NCBI GenBank assembly: GCA_946122785.1
Contig: CAMGYJ010000008.1
Span: 54,322,963-54,386,962, forward strand
Source: Linum tenue
Lineage: Eukaryota > Streptophyta > Magnoliopsida > Malpighiales > Linaceae
DNA: 64,000 bases
Direction: 5' to 3'
Shown here one piece after another: positions 7,890 to 17,665 of this stretch. Position numbers and translations under genes: made by a program. Position 1 is the first letter of the stretch. Each line of letters begins with the position of its first letter. The notes beneath the pieces were generated by a model. The model worked only from the letters and a program-made list of their open reading frames with translations. It was not told where the DNA came from and did not search any database.

Positions 7890-9041
7890 CTAGTGCCATC
7901 CCTCATTGTACGTGTTGCTGTAGGGGTCATTGCGCCTGACGTTATTAATGAAATTCACCTGCTCCTGGGGTGTGGTTGATTCCTTCATCGCCTGGCAGTC
8001 TTCCACCGTGTGATGGGTGCTTTCGCACCAGTGGCAGAGCATCGCCTGCTGCTGTCCGGTCCCTGGAATCAACCCGGAACGATCGATAGCTGAAACCAGC
8101 TTCGATACTACCTGCACCAAATCAGAGGGATGGGCTCCCACAGAATGTACACCTCGGCTGGGTGCTCTCCTCGACCTCCTGGCAGTGCCCCAATCATAAC
8201 CGTTCTCCGCCATCTCCTCAAAGAGTTGATTCAGCTGTGGCGGGGTTTTGGTCAGCATGTTCCCGCCACAAACCGAATCGATCAGCTGCTTGTCCTCCGG
8301 GAAGAGGGTGTGATAGAAGGTGCCCACCTTGAAGGCATCATTGAAGCCATGATTTGGAAACCTCAGAAAGAGACTGTTGTATCTCTCCCAAGCATCCCTG
8401 ATGGTCTCATCCTCATCCTGAGCAAAATGTGTAATTTGCTTCTGCAGGTCAGCTGTCTTGGATGGAGGATGGTAGCGGGTGAGGAACTTGTCCGCCAGGT
8501 TGGCGAACGTGGTGATGGAGCCCGGAGGTCGAGTGTCTAGCCACTCCTTGGCCTGTCCCTCCAGAGTGAATGGGAAGTACCTCAGCTGGATGGCATCTGC
8601 TGGTACCCCATTGATCTTGATTCCATCGATGAGCTCGTGGAATCGCCTGAGATGTGATCGAGGGCACTCTCCCTCCTTACCACGGAACACCACTGAACCG
8701 CGCAGCATAGTGATTACTGAGGTGCTCACCTCAAAGTTGTTGGCTGGGACATGAGGGTGTTGAATGGGTGACCTCATGTCCGCAGCCCTAGCGGTCCAGT
8801 AGGATCCCATGGTCTGCTCTTCCGGGATCACATCACGGTTCTCTGGCTCAGCCATCTCTTCTTCTTCTTCTTCTTCTTCTTCTTCTTCTTCTTCTTCTTC
8901 TTCTTCTTCTTCTTCTAACTGCAACTGTGATAGCTCCTCCTCTGCAGCCAGTCGCGCCTTTAGAGCCCGCTTGAAGTTCCTCCAAGTTCGTTCAAGCTCC
9001 TGGTCTAATGGTAGTAGTTCTCCCGACTGGCTACGGGTCAT
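7890..9041 (-). CDS. Element B gag (capsid/nucleocapsid) with CCHC knuckle
   Basis: The start ATG at 9041 gives MTRSQSG, the same N-terminus as element E. A Glu-rich run of about 21 residues (encoded by a CTT/GAA repeat at 8853-8914) is followed by a retrotransposon gag domain (about residues 95-290) and an intact zinc knuckle CX2CX4HX4C (CHWCESTHHTVEDC). The frame stops at a TAG at 7890 where E has CAG, so the protease is either separated by a mutation or reached by stop-codon readthrough. Gag forms the virus-like particle in the cytoplasm. Confidence 0.85.
   Translation of the reverse strand: MTRSQSGELLPLDQELERTWRNFKRALKARLAAEEELSQLQLEEEEEEEEEEEEEEEEEEEEMAEPENRDVIPEEQTMGSYWTARAADMRSPIQHPHVPANNFEVSTSVITMLRGSVVFRGKEGECPRSHLRRFHELIDGIKINGVPADAIQLRYFPFTLEGQAKEWLDTRPPGSITTFANLADKFLTRYHPPSKTADLQKQITHFAQDEDETIRDAWERYNSLFLRFPNHGFNDAFKVGTFYHTLFPEDKQLIDSVCGGNMLTKTPPQLNQLFEEMAENGYDWGTARRSRRAPSRGVHSVGAHPSDLVQVVSKLVSAIDRSGLIPGTGQQQAMLCHWCESTHHTVEDCQAMKESTTPQEQVNFINNVRRNDPYSNTYNEGWH
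8853..8914. repeat. CTT/GAA microsatellite inside gag
   Basis: About 20 uninterrupted CTT triplets on + encode a poly-glutamate tract in the gag of element B. The other gag copies in the window (D, E) lack this run. Confidence 0.9.
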
Positions 9042-9160
9042 GCACTACCTGCACACAATCAGCAGAAGCAACCCGTGAAGGCACACAGGTGGAAGAGAAA
9101 AATGCAATAAATAAAAAGCTAGAGTAACAAATTCTCACGTTTCCCCAATAACCTAGAGGT

Positions 9161-9178
9161 TCCCCGGCAACGGCGCCA
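9161..9178 (-). other. Element B primer-binding site for tRNA-Asp
   Basis: TCCCCGGCAACGGCGCCA on + equals the 3' end of plant tRNA-Asp(GTC) including the CCA-proximal bases, so the minus strand is complementary to that tRNA. It lies six bases from the right LTR, as expected for minus-strand DNA priming. Confidence 0.9.
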
Positions 9179-9184
9179 AAAACT

Positions 9185-10533
9185 TGACACGCCAAAACAC
9201 AACACCAAACTGCGACCTAGTGTAATCGCAATCCGGGAATGCAGTAACAAGCAAGTTATATTATCAACCCGGGGTCTAGATCTACTGCTTACTCCGTGAT
9301 TCTCTATTATCTAGCAAACTAATTCAAGTGATTGTTGTTTAAAGCAAAGGCAATAAGAAAGCAAGGAAATTGTTCGGTTTTCAAAGTCATGAAAGAGTCA
9401 CTCGGGATTGAGTCCCCCTAGCCCCTTAGTTAGGTTCAATTGTAATTCCCCTGGGTTGATTCACTGTTGATTAGACTGCGGAAGTTCCGACAGTAGCTTG
9501 GAATCTCTTAAGCTGACCAAGCCCTCTCAGTCTAACTACCCGGCAGACGACTAGTCTTCACCGGGATAGAAAGCTGAAGCAATAAGCACAGAACTCCACT
9601 ACTTGAATTGAATTCCAGTACAAAGCATTAAACTGGCTAACTCTCATATAGCCAATCTCCTACTATCGAATGAAGAGGCTCTAACAACCTAATCAGATTC
9701 TATCTATCTCAGGTTGCAGCAGAAATCGAGAAAAGCTGATCAGACTTCAATCAATTCAATAAACATGCATCATTCGATTAAAATCAAACAGTAATATCAT
9801 CCCAAGTTATTACAATCAAATCCCTAACACAAGGAACTAGGGTTCTTCATACCCAAGTGAGAGAAGGGTTTTACTCCATAGAGAGAGAAGAGAAAACAGT
9901 AATCGGAGTAGTCATACTCATAATGATGAGGAAAATCTGCTCCGGGATGATGATTTCCACTCCTATGACGATCTCCAAGCTCGATTCGATGAAACCCAGC
10001 TCCAAGATAGCTTCTAGGATGTGTTCTTCGTACTTTCTCTCTCTAGGGCTCTATTTCTGCTATGAAAATACGATTCTCCCACTTTTGGCTCGAAATTGGC
10101 TCAAAAACAAGAATTTCCCGACTCACACGGGCAGGCCACACGACCGTGTGACTCACCCACTTGGCCGTGCGGCTCAAAACGCAGCGTATGGTTTAGTTCG
10201 ATCTTCAGGCTTCTCACACTGCCAGGGTGCACGACCGTGTGGATTTCATGAGCTGCCCGTGTTTTCTCTCAGTGGAAATCACACGGCCACAATTGCACTT
10301 TGCACGACCGTGTGACACCCAGGACTGCCCGTGCGGCTCCCTTGGCACCTCGCCACGCGTCCGAACTTCGTCCAATCGACCCCAGACTCGCTCCCAAGCC
10401 TCCATTCATGTACTAGGACCTGAAATATCACAAACAAGCACAACCTAGCGTGAAATCGGCCTAAAACAAGAGAATCAACACCTCAAACGGTGTAAGAACG
10501 GGGGTAAAAACATGTGTAAATGACGGTCTATCA
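9185..10533 (-). repeat. Element B 5' LTR
   Basis: 1349 bp, bounded by TGACACGCC and TATCA, and an alignable copy of 297-1645. It carries the palindrome array at about 10124-10340. Several array words have changed from CGGCCG to CGACCG relative to the other LTR, as expected for decay of methylated cytosines. Confidence 0.95.
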
Positions 10534-11806
10534 ATGGCGCACTCTCCTGACTATCAACGACTCGACTTACACGGAGTTGGTCTGGGAGTTCTACTCCACG
10601 TTCAAGTACCGGCCCAAGGCGGCTCGCGACTCCACCACAGACCTCATTTTCCGACTGGGTTGTAGCATGAGGCATATGAGCATCGAGGGGCTAGCTCGGG
10701 CCTTGGGGATCATCTATCATTCTTACAATGGCCACTAGAGGGAAGTCCCTAATCCCACTGACTTTGATATTGATTCCTTCTACCGTCGCATAGCCCACCA
10801 TGGCCACAACTAGGGGTGGTTCGAGGGCATCCAGAAGACTGTCACCACCATCCGACCCGAGTGGAAAATCATCAACCTCCTACTCACCCGTTCGGTCATC
10901 CCAAACGCCACCGGATCGCACAAGATACGAAAGCGCGTGCTCTACGCCATGTACTCCATGGAGGATCCCGAACACCTGCTACACCTGGGGTCTCTTGTGG
11001 CGGCCACATTTGCCCGGTGCCACGATAAGAGCATGTACTTAATTTGTGGTCCCCTGATCACCCATCTGGCGCGCTACTTTAATATCAGCTTTTAGCAGTT
11101 GACCGACGCCACGGAGCATGGTGGCTCCCTTCCTCTCAGCTGGGACGTGCTTCAAAATGCATTCATGTTAGCCTCTGCTCAAACGGGGGAGTGGGTCGAT
11201 GGTCTGTTCATGCCTCCATTTGCGGACGAGGACGATGAAGATGATGATGACTATGCTGGGAAGGACGAGGAAGATGAGGATGAGGATGACGATGACGATG
11301 ATGATGGTGGTGGGGCTATGGATGCAAATGAGCAGAGGAACCCCCCACTTTCCCCACCAGGGGACCTTCATCCACGACGGAGACCGGAACGAGGTGCATC
11401 CTCCTTTGGTCCTTCTATTCCGTCGATGGATTTCTTCACCTAGCAGTTCCACCAGATGGGGCTCCAGTTTCAGCAGCTCGGCCTGCAGAACCAACATCTC
11501 CTAGACAACCAGCACCAGTTTCAGCAGCAGTACTCAGCTCGCCAGGCTGAGTACGCTACCAGGATGGCTGCTTTTGATGAGCGCTTCGACCTTCTTGAGG
11601 CTCAGCAGGGTGTCACCCTTGCTCATATCTAGCAGGAGCGAGGCCGCAGCCGTCAGATGATGGAGTACTAGGAGCACCTGATCCAGTCCTGTCACCCATC
11701 GCAGGAGCACCAGTGGACCACTCCGTGGGAGCACTCAGCACCACCACCACCACCACAGGACCTTGCAGACCTCATGTACCATATCGACTTCGACCACCTC
11801 GAGTAG
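10534..11806 (+). pseudogene. Element A ATHILA ORF, remainder
   Basis: The frame left at 296 resumes here and runs to a final TAG at 11804-11806. It holds the ATHILA domain (WEFYSTFKY and LLTRSVIPNATGS segments), a very acidic Asp/Glu stretch near 11225-11310, a Gln-rich coiled-coil-like segment near 11445-11560 and a Pro-rich tail. In-frame stops at about 10736, 10810, 11093, 11441, 11629 and 11668 break it. Several look like CAG changed to TAG. With 122-296 it is one interrupted gene. Confidence 0.75.
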
Positions 11807-12095
11807 GCTGTACCCGTGGTCTCTTCTTTGTGTTTGTCGTGTGTTTTGTTTTGTTTTGGGACGGAGTGCAAACTGGATTTTTGTGTTTGGTTTGTTTTTC
11901 TTTTGGATGATGTACTATTGGGCTGACAAATATACCTAACACCTTTGTGTTTGAGTGATTTTTTTTGCTCTAGCCCATGCTCTTGGTTTGACTGTTCCCA
12001 TTTCCAGTCTTCCTCCCATTCGACTGGACCAATTTTCAGTCCCGCTGCAGTCTGTTTCTCCCGTAACATCATTCCCCTTATCATTCCCTCTCCTC
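11807..12095 (+). other. Element A non-coding stretch after ATHILA ORF
   Basis: T-rich untranslated DNA with no ORF. It parallels the stretch between pol and the PPT-like module in E and after the ATHILA ORF in B. Confidence 0.4.
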
Positions 12096-12130
12096 CATTG
12101 AGGCCAATGTCGAACTTAAGTGTGGGGGGA
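12096..12130 (+). other. Element A internal PPT-like module
   Basis: CATTG-AGGC-CAATG hairpin followed by CTTAAGTGTGGGGGGA. It matches the modules in B, C and E. Confidence 0.6.
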
Positions 12131-12161
12131 TGTTTATATTTGACTGCTTCATTATGTTTGT

Positions 12162-12214
12162 GTGCTTGGAGCCTAGTCCACTGTCCAAATCTTTGATTTG
12201 AGGGCTCTAAGTAC
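12162..12214 (+). other. Element A conserved double-hairpin RNA motif
   Basis: Arms GCTTGGAGCC and GGGCTCTAAGT flank CTAGTCCACTGTCC, then the inner stem AAATC/GATTT. A partial second copy lies at 12812-12840. Confidence 0.6.
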
Positions 12215-12794
12215 GTGTTCCTTGCAATCACCTGCTCAATATGCTTTGAATTGACAGGCTTTATAGTACTATGCAATCTAGGGAGATAGTGTAGCGCTGT
12301 GGAGGATGCTGAAGTGTAAGATCTGTCTTATCTTCCTTTTTGATGTGCCGGTTGATTGTGTGAACTAGTGGATATAGGACATTTAATTCATGTGATATTG
12401 ATGACTCTATCTTGCTGTGTGGACTGATGTTTCGTATAAGGGTGCTAAAGTGCGTAATGAACTAATGATAAAGCAGTTGGTCCTCCATGTCAGAAAAATT
12501 GAAAATTTAAACATGGGGTAAGCCCAACGTGTGTGGCACCGTTCATCGCACAAAATTGGGTTTTGGAAGAGACTTTAGTGGTCCTTGGTGGGGTAGGCCT
12601 ACAAGGTGAAGCTAAGCCATCTCTAGTACAAGTAAAAACTCCACGCGTGGAATGGTTTGCCTACTTGAGCATGTGTTTTTAAGGGCATAGATTGAGCTTC
12701 ATACACCCCCTTAATTTTATTGACCATCCACACGAAGTGCGGAAAAGGAGTTAAAAGAAGTACTCTAACGAACGAAAGATACAAGAAATTGCTC
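12215..12794 (+). other. Element A 3' non-coding region
   Basis: No ORF or known family is seen. This is the 3' untranslated part of element A leading to the tandem-repeated end. Confidence 0.35.
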
Positions 12795-12840
12795 TTGCTT
12801 CATTATGTTTGTGTGCTTGGAGCCTAGTCCACTGTCCAAA
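12795..12840 (+). repeat. Duplicated fragment joined to LTR sequence
   Basis: The 46 bases almost exactly repeat 12144-12189, including half of the double-hairpin motif, and then switch abruptly into LTR sequence at 12841. It looks like a template-switch or recombination junction. Confidence 0.7.
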
Positions 12841-14397
12841 ATGGAGATTTGGCGGCGAGGAGGAGCTGACAGGCATAATACCCTGTCAGGTCACTATAAT
12901 ACCCGACCGGGTATAAATGGCTGGGCGACCGGGTAAAGCCGCTTGGAGATCCGGAGAAGCAAAGGGGGGACCTACCGAGAGCCATAAATACCGATCGGGT
13001 ATTACCCCTTTGTCTGCTACACAGCGTTTCAGAATACCCGGCCGGTCCAATGAATACCCGACCAGGTATTTGGGCCGGGTTTCGGTAGCTGTAGCTCTTA
13101 GCTGCATTTTCCGGGTTTTTGGAAGGGGATTCGAATTATGGAGCAAAAACAGTTGGAACTCTAGTAAAGTGCAAATGTAAAAAATAAAAAAAGAAAAAAA
13201 AGAAACAAATAATAAGTCAAAGGGGCTCCAACAAGTGAAATGGAATGAAAGAGCACCCGATACGAAGAGTCTGTGGTTGTTGTGTTATGTGAGTGAGTCT
13301 CTTTATCCATGAATTGTTTGTCCTAGGTCCACTGCTTCACATGATCCTGGTGTGAGTCTAGTACTCGTATTGACGGGAATAAAGGATGTCTTAGAAAACC
13401 GGTTGATCTCGTAAGTTGCTAAATGATCTAAGAAGTCCTCTATCGATTATCGGGGTTGCATGGTGATGTAGTGGTGTGGAGAGTTTCATTGGTTTGAGTT
13501 AGGTTTGCTTGGGGACAAACAAACAAGTGTGGGGGATTTTGATAGACCGCTTTATGCACATGTTTTGCCCATGATTATTGAATCGTTTGAGAGTCGACTC
13601 TCGTGTTTTAAGCTGATTTCACGCTAGGATGGGTGCTTATGTCATATTTCAGGACTTGGCGCGGAAAGGGAGGCTTGGAGGCGAGTTTCGGGTCGAAAAT
13701 GGAGATTTGGCGGCGAGGAGGAGCTGACAGGCATAATACCCTGTCAGGTCACTATAATACCCGACCGGGTATAAATGGCTGGGCGACCGGGTAAAGCCGC
13801 TTGGAGATCCGGAGAAGCAAAGGGGGGACCGACCGAGAGCCATAAATACCGATCGGGTATTACCCCTTTGTCTGCTACACAGCGTTTCAGAATACCCGGC
13901 CGGTCCAATGAATACCCGACCAGGTATTTGGGCCGGGTTTCGGTAGCTGTAGCACTTAGCTGCATTTTCCGGGTTTTTGGAAGGGGATTCGAATTATGGA
14001 GCAAAAACAGTTGGAACTCTAGTAAAGTGCAAATGTAAAAAAGAAAAAAAGAAAAAAAAGAAACAAATAATAAGTCAAAGGGGCTCCAACAAGTGAAATG
14101 GAATGAAAGAGCACCCGATACGAAGAGTCTGTGGTTGTTGTGTTATGTGAGTGAGTCTCTTTATCCATGAATTGTTTGTCCTAGGTCCACTGCTTCACAT
14201 GATCCTGGTGTGAGTCTAGTACTCGTATTGACGGGAATAAAGGATGTCTTAGAAAACCGGTTGATCTCGTAAGTTGCTAAATGATCTAAGAAGTCCTCTA
14301 TCGATTATCGGGGTTGCATGGTGCTGTAGTGGTGTGGAGAGTTTCATTGGTTTGAGTTAGGTTTGCTTGGGGACAAACAAACAAGTGTGGGGGATTT
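12841..14397 (+). repeat. Tandem ~857-bp repeats made of LTR start plus 3' UTR plus PPT
   Basis: The block beginning ATGGAGATTTGGCGG recurs at 12841, 13698 and 14555, a period of about 857. Each full unit runs from an LTR 5' edge (TGATAGACC at 13540 and 14398) for about 460 bp, switches to 3'-UTR sequence starting GTTGGAACTC, and ends with a PPT (13503-13539, 14361-14397). The copies are nearly identical. The last copy continues into the true 3' LTR. Confidence 0.85.
13152..13232 (+). other. Element A purine-loop hairpin (repeated at 14010-14090)
   Basis: Arms GTTGGA and TCCAAC enclose a loop of A and AAAGAAA-like purines. It has the place and style of the purine-loop hairpins at 2424-2502, 36650-36785, 52515-52599 and 57324-57402, but different arm sequence. 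Confidence 0.45.
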
Positions 14398-14972
14398 TGA
14401 TAGACCGCTTTATGCACATGTTTTGCCCATGATTATTGAATCGTTTGAGAGTCGACTCTCGTGTTTTAAGCTGATTTCACGCTAGGATGGTGCTTATGTC
14501 ATATTTCAGGACTTGGCGCGGAAAGGGAGGCTTGGAGGCGAGTTTCGGGTCGAAAATGGAGATTTGGCGGCGAGGAGGAGCTGACAGGCATAATACCCTG
14601 TCAGGTCACTATAATACCCGACCGGGTATAAATGGCTGGGCGACCGGGTAAAGCCGCTTGGAGATCCGGAGAAGCAAAGGGGGGACCGACCGAGAGCCAT
14701 AAATACCGATCGGGTATTACCCCTTTGTCTGCTACACAGCGTTTCAGAATACCCGGCCGGTCCAATGAATACCCGACCAGGTATTTGGGCCGGGTTTCGG
14801 TAGCTGTAGCTCTTAGCTGCATTTTTCGGGTTTTTGGAAGGGGATTCGAATTATGGAGCAAAAACATAGGTTTAGAGAGAGAAAGTGACGAAGAGAGACT
14901 CTTGAGCACCCTAGATCAAGTTCTATAACATTGGAACTCGATTCAGGCCTCAAGGGGAGACGATTGACGACC
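14398..14972 (+). repeat. Element A 3' LTR, first part
   Basis: It begins TGATAGACCGC directly after the PPT. At 14586-14800 it carries palindromes of the word AATACCCGACCGGGTAT with a TATAAAT at 14627-14633. At 14972 it is cut by chromovirus-type sequence and resumes near 19484. Confidence 0.8.
14586..14800. promoter_or_regulatory. Element A LTR palindrome array (ATACCCGRYCGGGTAT words)
   Basis: Palindromes such as ATACCCGACCGGGTAT, AATACCGATCGGGTATT and ATACCCGGCCGG repeat at about 187-400 nt from the LTR edge. This is the same place as the CACGGCCGTG arrays of B, D and E but with a different word. Copies are also carried by the tandem units at about 12866-13080 and 13727-13940. Confidence 0.6.
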
Positions 14973-15687
14973 TGATATAAGCCGAGGCTCTAACTCCTGG
15001 ACTTAAACAATCAGAATACGCAGCAAAGATCGATTAGCAAAACAAAGAGCAAAAGGGGCGGAAATAACTCAAACCAAAGCCACAATTGGGCAGAGGGCCA
15101 AGTATACGAAGTGACTCCACAACTAGGGTGATGAGCTAGTTGATAACGTCGGTTTCTTCTAGACGGCTCGATTCCACGAACGAACTAAGAAGGATAAAAG
15201 AGTTTCAAGAATGAAATCTCAAATAAGGGTTTTTCATTGATCAAAGGTTTTTTTTTCCCCATAGGCATAACACCCTCTATTTATAGAGGTTACAAAATTA
15301 AGAAAAAAAAACAATTAGTAATTAAGAAGGAAACAAATATCAAAAGATTCTACCCAATTGTTTTTAATGCTAATGGAAGATTCTTAGCCACTAATTATTC
15401 CCTTTCCATGTTTGGCCAACTTGGGCATCAAGAATGTCATTCTTTCTCCCCTTTCCTTCTCCTTTCCATGTTTGGCCAACTTGGACATCAAGAATGTCAT
15501 TCTTTCTCTTCTTAGATGGAGATTAAATTGACCTCTTGGATAGCTCCAGCTCCTATGTCGAACACCTCTTGGTCAATTGGACTCTTCTAGGCATTCTTGA
15601 GCCTCTATAGCCTTCATCTTTGGACTGCGATCGTTGTAAGTTATTCAAACTCGAGGGACACCTTGCATGGTGATCCGGGTTGCATCA
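14973..15687 (-). repeat. 3' LTR of protease-only element
   Basis: Starts TGATATAAGCC on + and ends at TGCATCA (15687), next to the purine tract. It includes a duplicated phrase CCATGTTTGGCCAACTTGG at about 15407 and 15467. Confidence 0.8.
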
Positions 15688-15701
15688 TTCCCTCCCTCTT
15701 C
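15688..15701 (-). other. Polypurine tract of protease-only element
   Basis: On the minus strand AAGAGGGAGGGAA touches the LTR start TGATGCAAC. This fixes the true LTR edge and shows that the other LTR is short by about 20 bases. Confidence 0.75.
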
Positions 15702-16781
15702 AAGAAGATTTGTCCTCAAATCTTGTGGCTCCATATAGGCTCCATTGTTCGACTCCATTTGCCTCGACCGGAAACATGCACCACGAAAGAACAAACTTTC
15801 TCCACAATCCCACGGAATCAAGAGCTCAAACAACCGATCAAACATAGGCTCCAAATAATGAGTTTTTAAGCTCAAGGTATTATGAATATTTCCATGAAAC
15901 CTCCAGCCAGGTTTCCAAACATAATTGGTTGATGTAGCGGCATCCAAACTTGAAGTTCCTCGTCCAAACTCTTCATCCCTCACTAGACTCAAGCCACCGC
16001 AATCTGCCTTCTTGCCATCAAAGCAATCATTTTTCCAAAGCAAGCTATCCATGATCAAAGCTTGAAGACTCGTACACCTCAAATCTTGACCAGTATGAAA
16101 ACAAAAAGGGTCGTGATAGCTTGATTCAATGCGTTCTGTTTCAACCACTTCAACTCCACCACTTTCCTTTACTGCAACTTCTTCTACTTCCTTCTGATCC
16201 AGACAATTGGTCGACGACTTCTTTTCTTTGACTTCCTCCTGATCTGGAAGGGTTCTGACTTCCTCGACATCTTGTTCTTCATCGCCCTTCTCTGCTTCCA
16301 AATTTGCTTGTGCCTCTTCATAAAGTCGTTGTAATTGCCTCCTATCTTCAGCAACCTCTTCCAACGATAATGGTTTCAAGGCAATCTTCCTTCCTTGATG
16401 ACTGATGATGATATGATTGCGGCTGTGATGTTGTCGTGCTTGGCGATCAGTATGCCATGGTTCACCAAGTACCACGTGAGTCAGCTTCATAGGCACGACA
16501 TCACACTGAATCTGATCCACATACGTCCCAAGTTGAAACTCCACGGATACTTGTTCAGTCACATATACAAAAGCATCTTCCATTGACCATTGCAATAGGT
16601 AAGGGTGAGGATGTTGTTGTGTAGTTAGCCCTAACTTAGCTACTATCCTCGAACTGATCAAATTGGATTTGATCTCTCCATCAACCACCACAAAACACAA
16701 GTTCTCTTGAACCATACAACGAGTACAGAACAGATTACCTTGCTCAAACTCGTCCATGTCAGTGACAAAAACAAGCTCCAA
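15702..16781 (-). CDS. Retropepsin-like ORF of non-autonomous element
   Basis: A protein of about 378 residues whose frame runs on into the left LTR and stops at 15645. Residues 14-135 resemble the Ty3/gypsy protease region (NLFCTRC, VVVDGE in the place of the catalytic IDGG, then CDVVPM and LGEPWHTD in the place of LGRPWQFD). Here DGG is changed to DGE, so activity is doubtful. The C-terminal two thirds are Glu-rich and resemble nothing I recognise. There is no gag, RT, RNase H or integrase. It may be a remnant or a domesticated accessory ORF. Confidence 0.6.
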
Positions 16782-16953
16782 GAACCTTCAGAATTCTCTC
16801 TGAAACTTCAGGAATCTTCTCTTTTTTTTTCTTTTGTTTGAAAACAAAAACTGAAAATTAACCTTCTTGGCGGCGGTTAAGAACACAAGACCTGATTCGT
16901 CTGATTCTCGCACAAGAAAGGAGGGATACGTATGCCACTGTGTTTGAACCGGA

Positions 16954-16965
16954 GCTCTGATACCA
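16954..16965 (-). other. Primer-binding site for initiator tRNA-Met
   Basis: The minus strand reads TGGTATCAGAGC two bases from the LTR end. This is the standard plant PBS complementary to initiator tRNA-Met. Confidence 0.9.
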
Positions 16966-16967
16966 CC

Positions 16968-17665
16968 TGATATAAGCCGAGGCTCTAACTCCTGGACTTA
17001 AACAATCAGAATACGCAGCAAAGATCGATTAGCAAAACAAAGAGCAAAAGGGGCGGAAATAACTCAAACCAAAGCCACAATTGGGCAGAGGGCCAAGTAT
17101 ACGAAGTGACTCCACAACTAGGGTGATGAGCTAGTTGATAACGTCGGTTTCTTCTAGACGGCTCGATTCCACGAACGAACTAAGAAGGATAAAAGAGTTT
17201 CAAGAATGAAATCTCAAATAAGGGTTTTTCATTGATCAAAGGTTTTTTTTCCCCATAGGCATAACACCCTCTATTTATAGAGGTTACAAAATTAAGAAAA
17301 AAAAAACAATTAGTAATTAAGAAGGAAACAAATATCAAAAGATTCTACCCAATTGTTTTTAATGCTAATGGAAGATTCTTAGCCACTAATTATTCCCTTT
17401 CCATGTTTGGCCAACTTGGGCATCAAGAATGTCATTCTTTCTCCCCTTTCCTTCTCCTTTCCATGTTTGGCCAACTTGGACATCAAGAATGTCATTCTTT
17501 CTCTTCTTAGATGGAGATTAAATTGACCTCTTGGATAGCTCCAGCTCCTATGTCGAACACCTCTTGGTCAATTGGACTCTTCTAGGCATTCTTGAGCCTC
17601 TATAGCCTTCATCTTTGGACTGCGATCGTTGTAAGTTATTCAAACTCGAGGGACACCTTGCATGG
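16968..17665 (-). repeat. 5' LTR of protease-only element, outer edge truncated
   Basis: Matches 14973-15667 over 695 bp but loses homology at 17662-17665, where it joins chromovirus pol sequence. The terminal TGATGCAACCC of the other LTR is missing. Confidence 0.8.

Larger units (their letters stand above)
297..10533 (-). mobile_element. Element B: complete Athila-type LTR retrotransposon without RT/integrase core
   Basis: Two direct LTRs of equal length (297-1645 and 9185-10533) bound a 7.5-kb interior. A tRNA-Asp PBS lies next to the right LTR and a polypurine tract next to the left LTR, so the element is on the minus strand. The interior order is gag, protease, a short integrase-like tail, an AGGCAA hairpin, a palindrome array with TATA, a 5'-UTR intron, the ATHILA ORF, and a 3' non-coding region. 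By hand I count about 32 LTR mismatches in 1349 bp (about 2.4%), so it is a fairly young insertion. It cannot supply its own reverse transcriptase or integrase. Confidence 0.92.
292..10538. repeat. Imperfect 5-bp target-site duplication around element B
   Basis: GTGGC at 292-296 and ATGGC at 10534-10538 flank the two LTRs of element B. Four of five bases match. The coding sense of the interrupted ATHILA ORF is continuous across the pair, which supports a real integration site. Confidence 0.65.
14973..17665 (-). mobile_element. Small non-autonomous LTR element carrying only a protease-like ORF
   Basis: Near-identical direct LTRs (14973-15687 and 16968-17665) flank a 1.3-kb interior. The PBS for initiator tRNA-Met and a polypurine tract set the orientation as minus. 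The interior codes for one protease-like ORF and nothing else. The LTRs differ only in two homopolymer lengths over the shared 695 bp that I compared. The right LTR lacks the first ~20 bases, and no target-site duplication is visible, so the outer edge is rearranged. Confidence 0.75.

Noticed and set aside
9161..9178. Possible tRNA-Asp fragment or gene
   Set aside because: Only the 18 bases of the 3' end match and they lie beside an LTR, so it is a PBS.
12886..14928. Repeated 64-102 codon frames on both strands, nearly identical in three copies
   Set aside because: They lie in the palindrome arrays of LTR copies. The frames arise because the array is GC-rich and self-complementary, and they have no domain or conserved start.
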